A DNA stretch of 7,065 nucleotides from an uncultured Alphaproteobacteria bacterium. Lineage in GTDB: Bacteria > Pseudomonadota > Alphaproteobacteria > Micavibrionales > Micavibrionaceae. Made by a program: the position numbers and the translations under genes. Below are positions 5,733 to 7,065 of this stretch, piece by piece; positions within the stretch are counted from its first letter, which is position 1; every line of letters starts with the position of its first letter. The notes beneath the pieces are model-generated. The model did no database searches and was not told where the DNA came from. It saw only the letters and a list, made by a program, of their open reading frames with translations. The stretch covers positions 1 through 7,065 of the forward strand of contig CAKZMN010000214.1 in assembly GCA_937128575.1 (NCBI GenBank), read 5' to 3'.

Positions 5733-6410
5733 TTAATTTCCCTTATTCAAAGTCAGTGTCAGTTTTGCTGGCCCCGTGAAGATCAGCTCACCTTTGTTGT
5801 TATCAAGTTGTAGCCCTTTGGCTTCTATGGTGCCTGCTGGGCCTTGGCCTGAGACGTCATCTTCTGACCATGCTGTGCCGGCCTCTAGATCGACATTTAA
5901 GATAGGTGTGCGCATTTGATAGCCGTCATCATGGAACATTTCAACACCCCCACGCAGCAGCAAGCGCTGGTGATCTTGGCTAAATCCACCTTCGACGGAT
6001 TTAATTGCAACCCAATTTCCGCTATTGAGCATGATATCGGCCAGTGGCTCCTTCAGCAGGATGTAATCTTCGTTTTCTTCGCCCTGCATGGCGCGTTTGG
6101 CGGTGATGGTATAGGGCTGTTTTTTATCGTCGACGCTTTCGAAGCGGGGATTAAGCAGCTCGTTTTTCCCAATTGATTTGGGCGCTTTTGCGCTTTCTAC
6201 GGGCACGATATTATCATCGCTCATATTACCCCATGCGAAAACGAGCCCAACAATAACAAGTGCGAATAGCGGCAAAATAAGGCGCATGAGGCGAATAAAC
6301 TTGGAGTATTTTGGATTGTAGGCGCGCGCATTGCTGGCGCCGCTCAAACGCTCAAGGCGCGCGGCATTTTCCAGATCTTCCTCTGACATGTGGTCTGCGT
6401 TTTCATCCAT
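5733..6410 (-). CDS. lptC: LPS export protein LptC
   Basis: This 225-residue protein has one N-terminal transmembrane helix (about 42-61, LILPLFALVIVGLVFAW) preceded by a cytoplasmic segment of about 40 residues. A periplasmic LptC domain follows (about 80-222). NPRFESVDDKKQPYTITAKR (87-106) and the later GGVEMFHDDGYQMRT and FTGPAKL segments are typical of alphaproteobacterial LptC. LptC anchors the bridge to LptB2FG and receives LPS before LptA. The cytoplasmic N-terminus is longer than in E. coli LptC. The start is slightly uncertain: ATG at 6410 and the in-frame ATG at 6389 both lack a strong Shine-Dalgarno. I keep the first, which lies 23 bases after the kdsD stop. Its neighbours lptA and lptB confirm the identity. 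Confidence 0.93.
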   Translation of the reverse strand: MDENADHMSEEDLENAARLERLSGASNARAYNPKYSKFIRLMRLILPLFALVIVGLVFAWGNMSDDNIVPVESAKAPKSIGKNELLNPRFESVDDKKQPYTITAKRAMQGEENEDYILLKEPLADIMLNSGNWVAIKSVEGGFSQDHQRLLLRGGVEMFHDDGYQMRTPILNVDLEAGTAWSEDDVSGQGPAGTIEAKGLQLDNNKGELIFTGPAKLTLTLNKGN

Positions 6411-6433
6411 GGATATATATGTAGCGCTATTTT

Positions 6434-7065
6434 CTACGCTAGGCCAGCCTGAAGACAGTCTTGCAGGCGAATTAACCCCGTCAGCGCGCCATTATCCATC
6501 ACCAAAAGACTGGTAAGATATTGTCCCTTTTGGCTGGTCATGATTTCCATGGCCTCTACGCCTAAGGCACCGCTCGTGATGCTTTTTGGGTTGGTGGTCA
6601 TGAGATCGTTTACAGATTTTTGCAATAAATCGGCGGACATGTGGCGCTTTAAATCGCCATCTGTGATGATGCCGCTTAAGGTGCCGTCTTGTTCGGTTAC
6701 GACCACTAAGCCCAAGTTTTTCTCGGTCAGTACGATAATGGCTTCATCCATTTTGGCGTCTTTGCCCACGGTTGGCAGTTCATCGCGCGCGACCATTAGT
6801 TCTGAGACCTTCATCAGGCGCTGCCCTAGCTTACCGCCAGGGTGGAAGACTTTATATTGTTCGGGCGTTAAGCCCATGCGGTCTAGTAGCGCCACGGACA
6901 AGGCATCGCCCAGTGCCATCATCATGGTCGTGGATGTGGTCGGGGCAAGACCGTTCGGGCAGGCCTCGGGCGCTTTGGGTAATAGAAGGCAAATATCAGA
7001 ATGTTTAGCCAGCGTGCTTTTTGGGTTACTGGTCATCGCGATCAATGTAATTTTATAGCGGCGCG
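6434..7065 (-). CDS. kdsD: Arabinose-5-phosphate isomerase (KdsD/KpsF), N-terminus outside the window
   Basis: This is the C-terminal 209 residues of a protein normally about 320-330 long; the frame is open through base 7065, so the gene is cut by the window edge. KdsD converts ribulose 5-phosphate to arabinose 5-phosphate, the first step of KDO synthesis for LPS. The visible part has the end of the SIS domain with LIAMTSNP, then LLPKAPEACPNGLAPTTSTT (a family hallmark), and FHPGGKLG with the conserved histidine at 6842-6844. Two CBS domains follow (roughly 6805-6630 and 6615-6440), the first containing SGIITDGDLKRH and the second TGLIRLQDCL. An apparent TTG at 7045 is an internal leucine codon, not a start. 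Its stop is 23 bases before lptC, consistent with the KDO/Lpt operon usual in Alphaproteobacteria. Confidence 0.95.
   Translation of the reverse strand, partial: RRYKITLIAMTSNPKSTLAKHSDICLLLPKAPEACPNGLAPTTSTTMMMALGDALSVALLDRMGLTPEQYKVFHPGGKLGQRLMKVSELMVARDELPTVGKDAKMDEAIIVLTEKNLGLVVVTEQDGTLSGIITDGDLKRHMSADLLQKSVNDLMTTNPKSITSGALGVEAMEIMTSQKGQYLTSLLVMDNGALTGLIRLQDCLQAGLA

Noticed and set aside
6540..7058. Long plus-strand open frame opposite kdsD
   Set aside because: It is antisense to the recognisable SIS/CBS coding sequence, with no motif of its own.

Overview
This window looks like core chromosome of an alphaproteobacterium with moderate GC. The support is gene order (kdsD, lptC, lptA, lptB, rpoN, long-form hpf and ptsN, a neighbourhood typical of that class) plus a DUF1150 gene, a family essentially restricted to Alphaproteobacteria. 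The genus cannot be named from the sequence. Most of the window is ordinary and intact. I see no CRISPR array, phage genes, transposase, tRNA or rRNA.

Minus strand, right to left (7065 to 1267): the 3' two-thirds of kdsD (arabinose-5-phosphate isomerase, start of the KDO pathway), then lptC and lptA (periplasmic LPS bridge), a LysE/RhtB-type exporter gene, lptB (ATPase of the LPS extractor), rpoN (sigma-54) and hpf (long ribosome hibernation factor). Gaps are 23, 6, 3, 23, 43 and 89 bases, so kdsD to rpoN reads as one operon. hpf may also have its own promoter. A strong hairpin plus T-tract about 30 bases past hpf ends the unit. ptsN (EIIA-Ntr) follows on the same strand but behind the terminator, with a 242-base gap, so it should be expressed separately.

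Plus strand (1 to 542): bases 1-296 are AT-rich (about 35% GC by hand count over 1-240, against about 49% over 301-540). They carry a short internal fragment of a GMP synthetase (guaA) ATP-pyrophosphatase domain that loses similarity at both ends and seems to contain a 4-base frameshift. A complete DUF1150 gene follows, converging on ptsN.

The genes fit together as envelope and nitrogen-regulation housekeeping. KdsD feeds KDO synthesis for the LPS core, and LptB, LptC and LptA are part of the machine that moves LPS to the outer membrane. RpoN, HPF and PtsN are the usual sigma-54/PTS-Ntr cluster. The points most worth a second look are the guaA fragment, the LysE-family gene translationally coupled inside the lpt operon, the terminator separating ptsN from hpf, and the altered active-site surroundings in PtsN. 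I found no convincing previously undescribed system.
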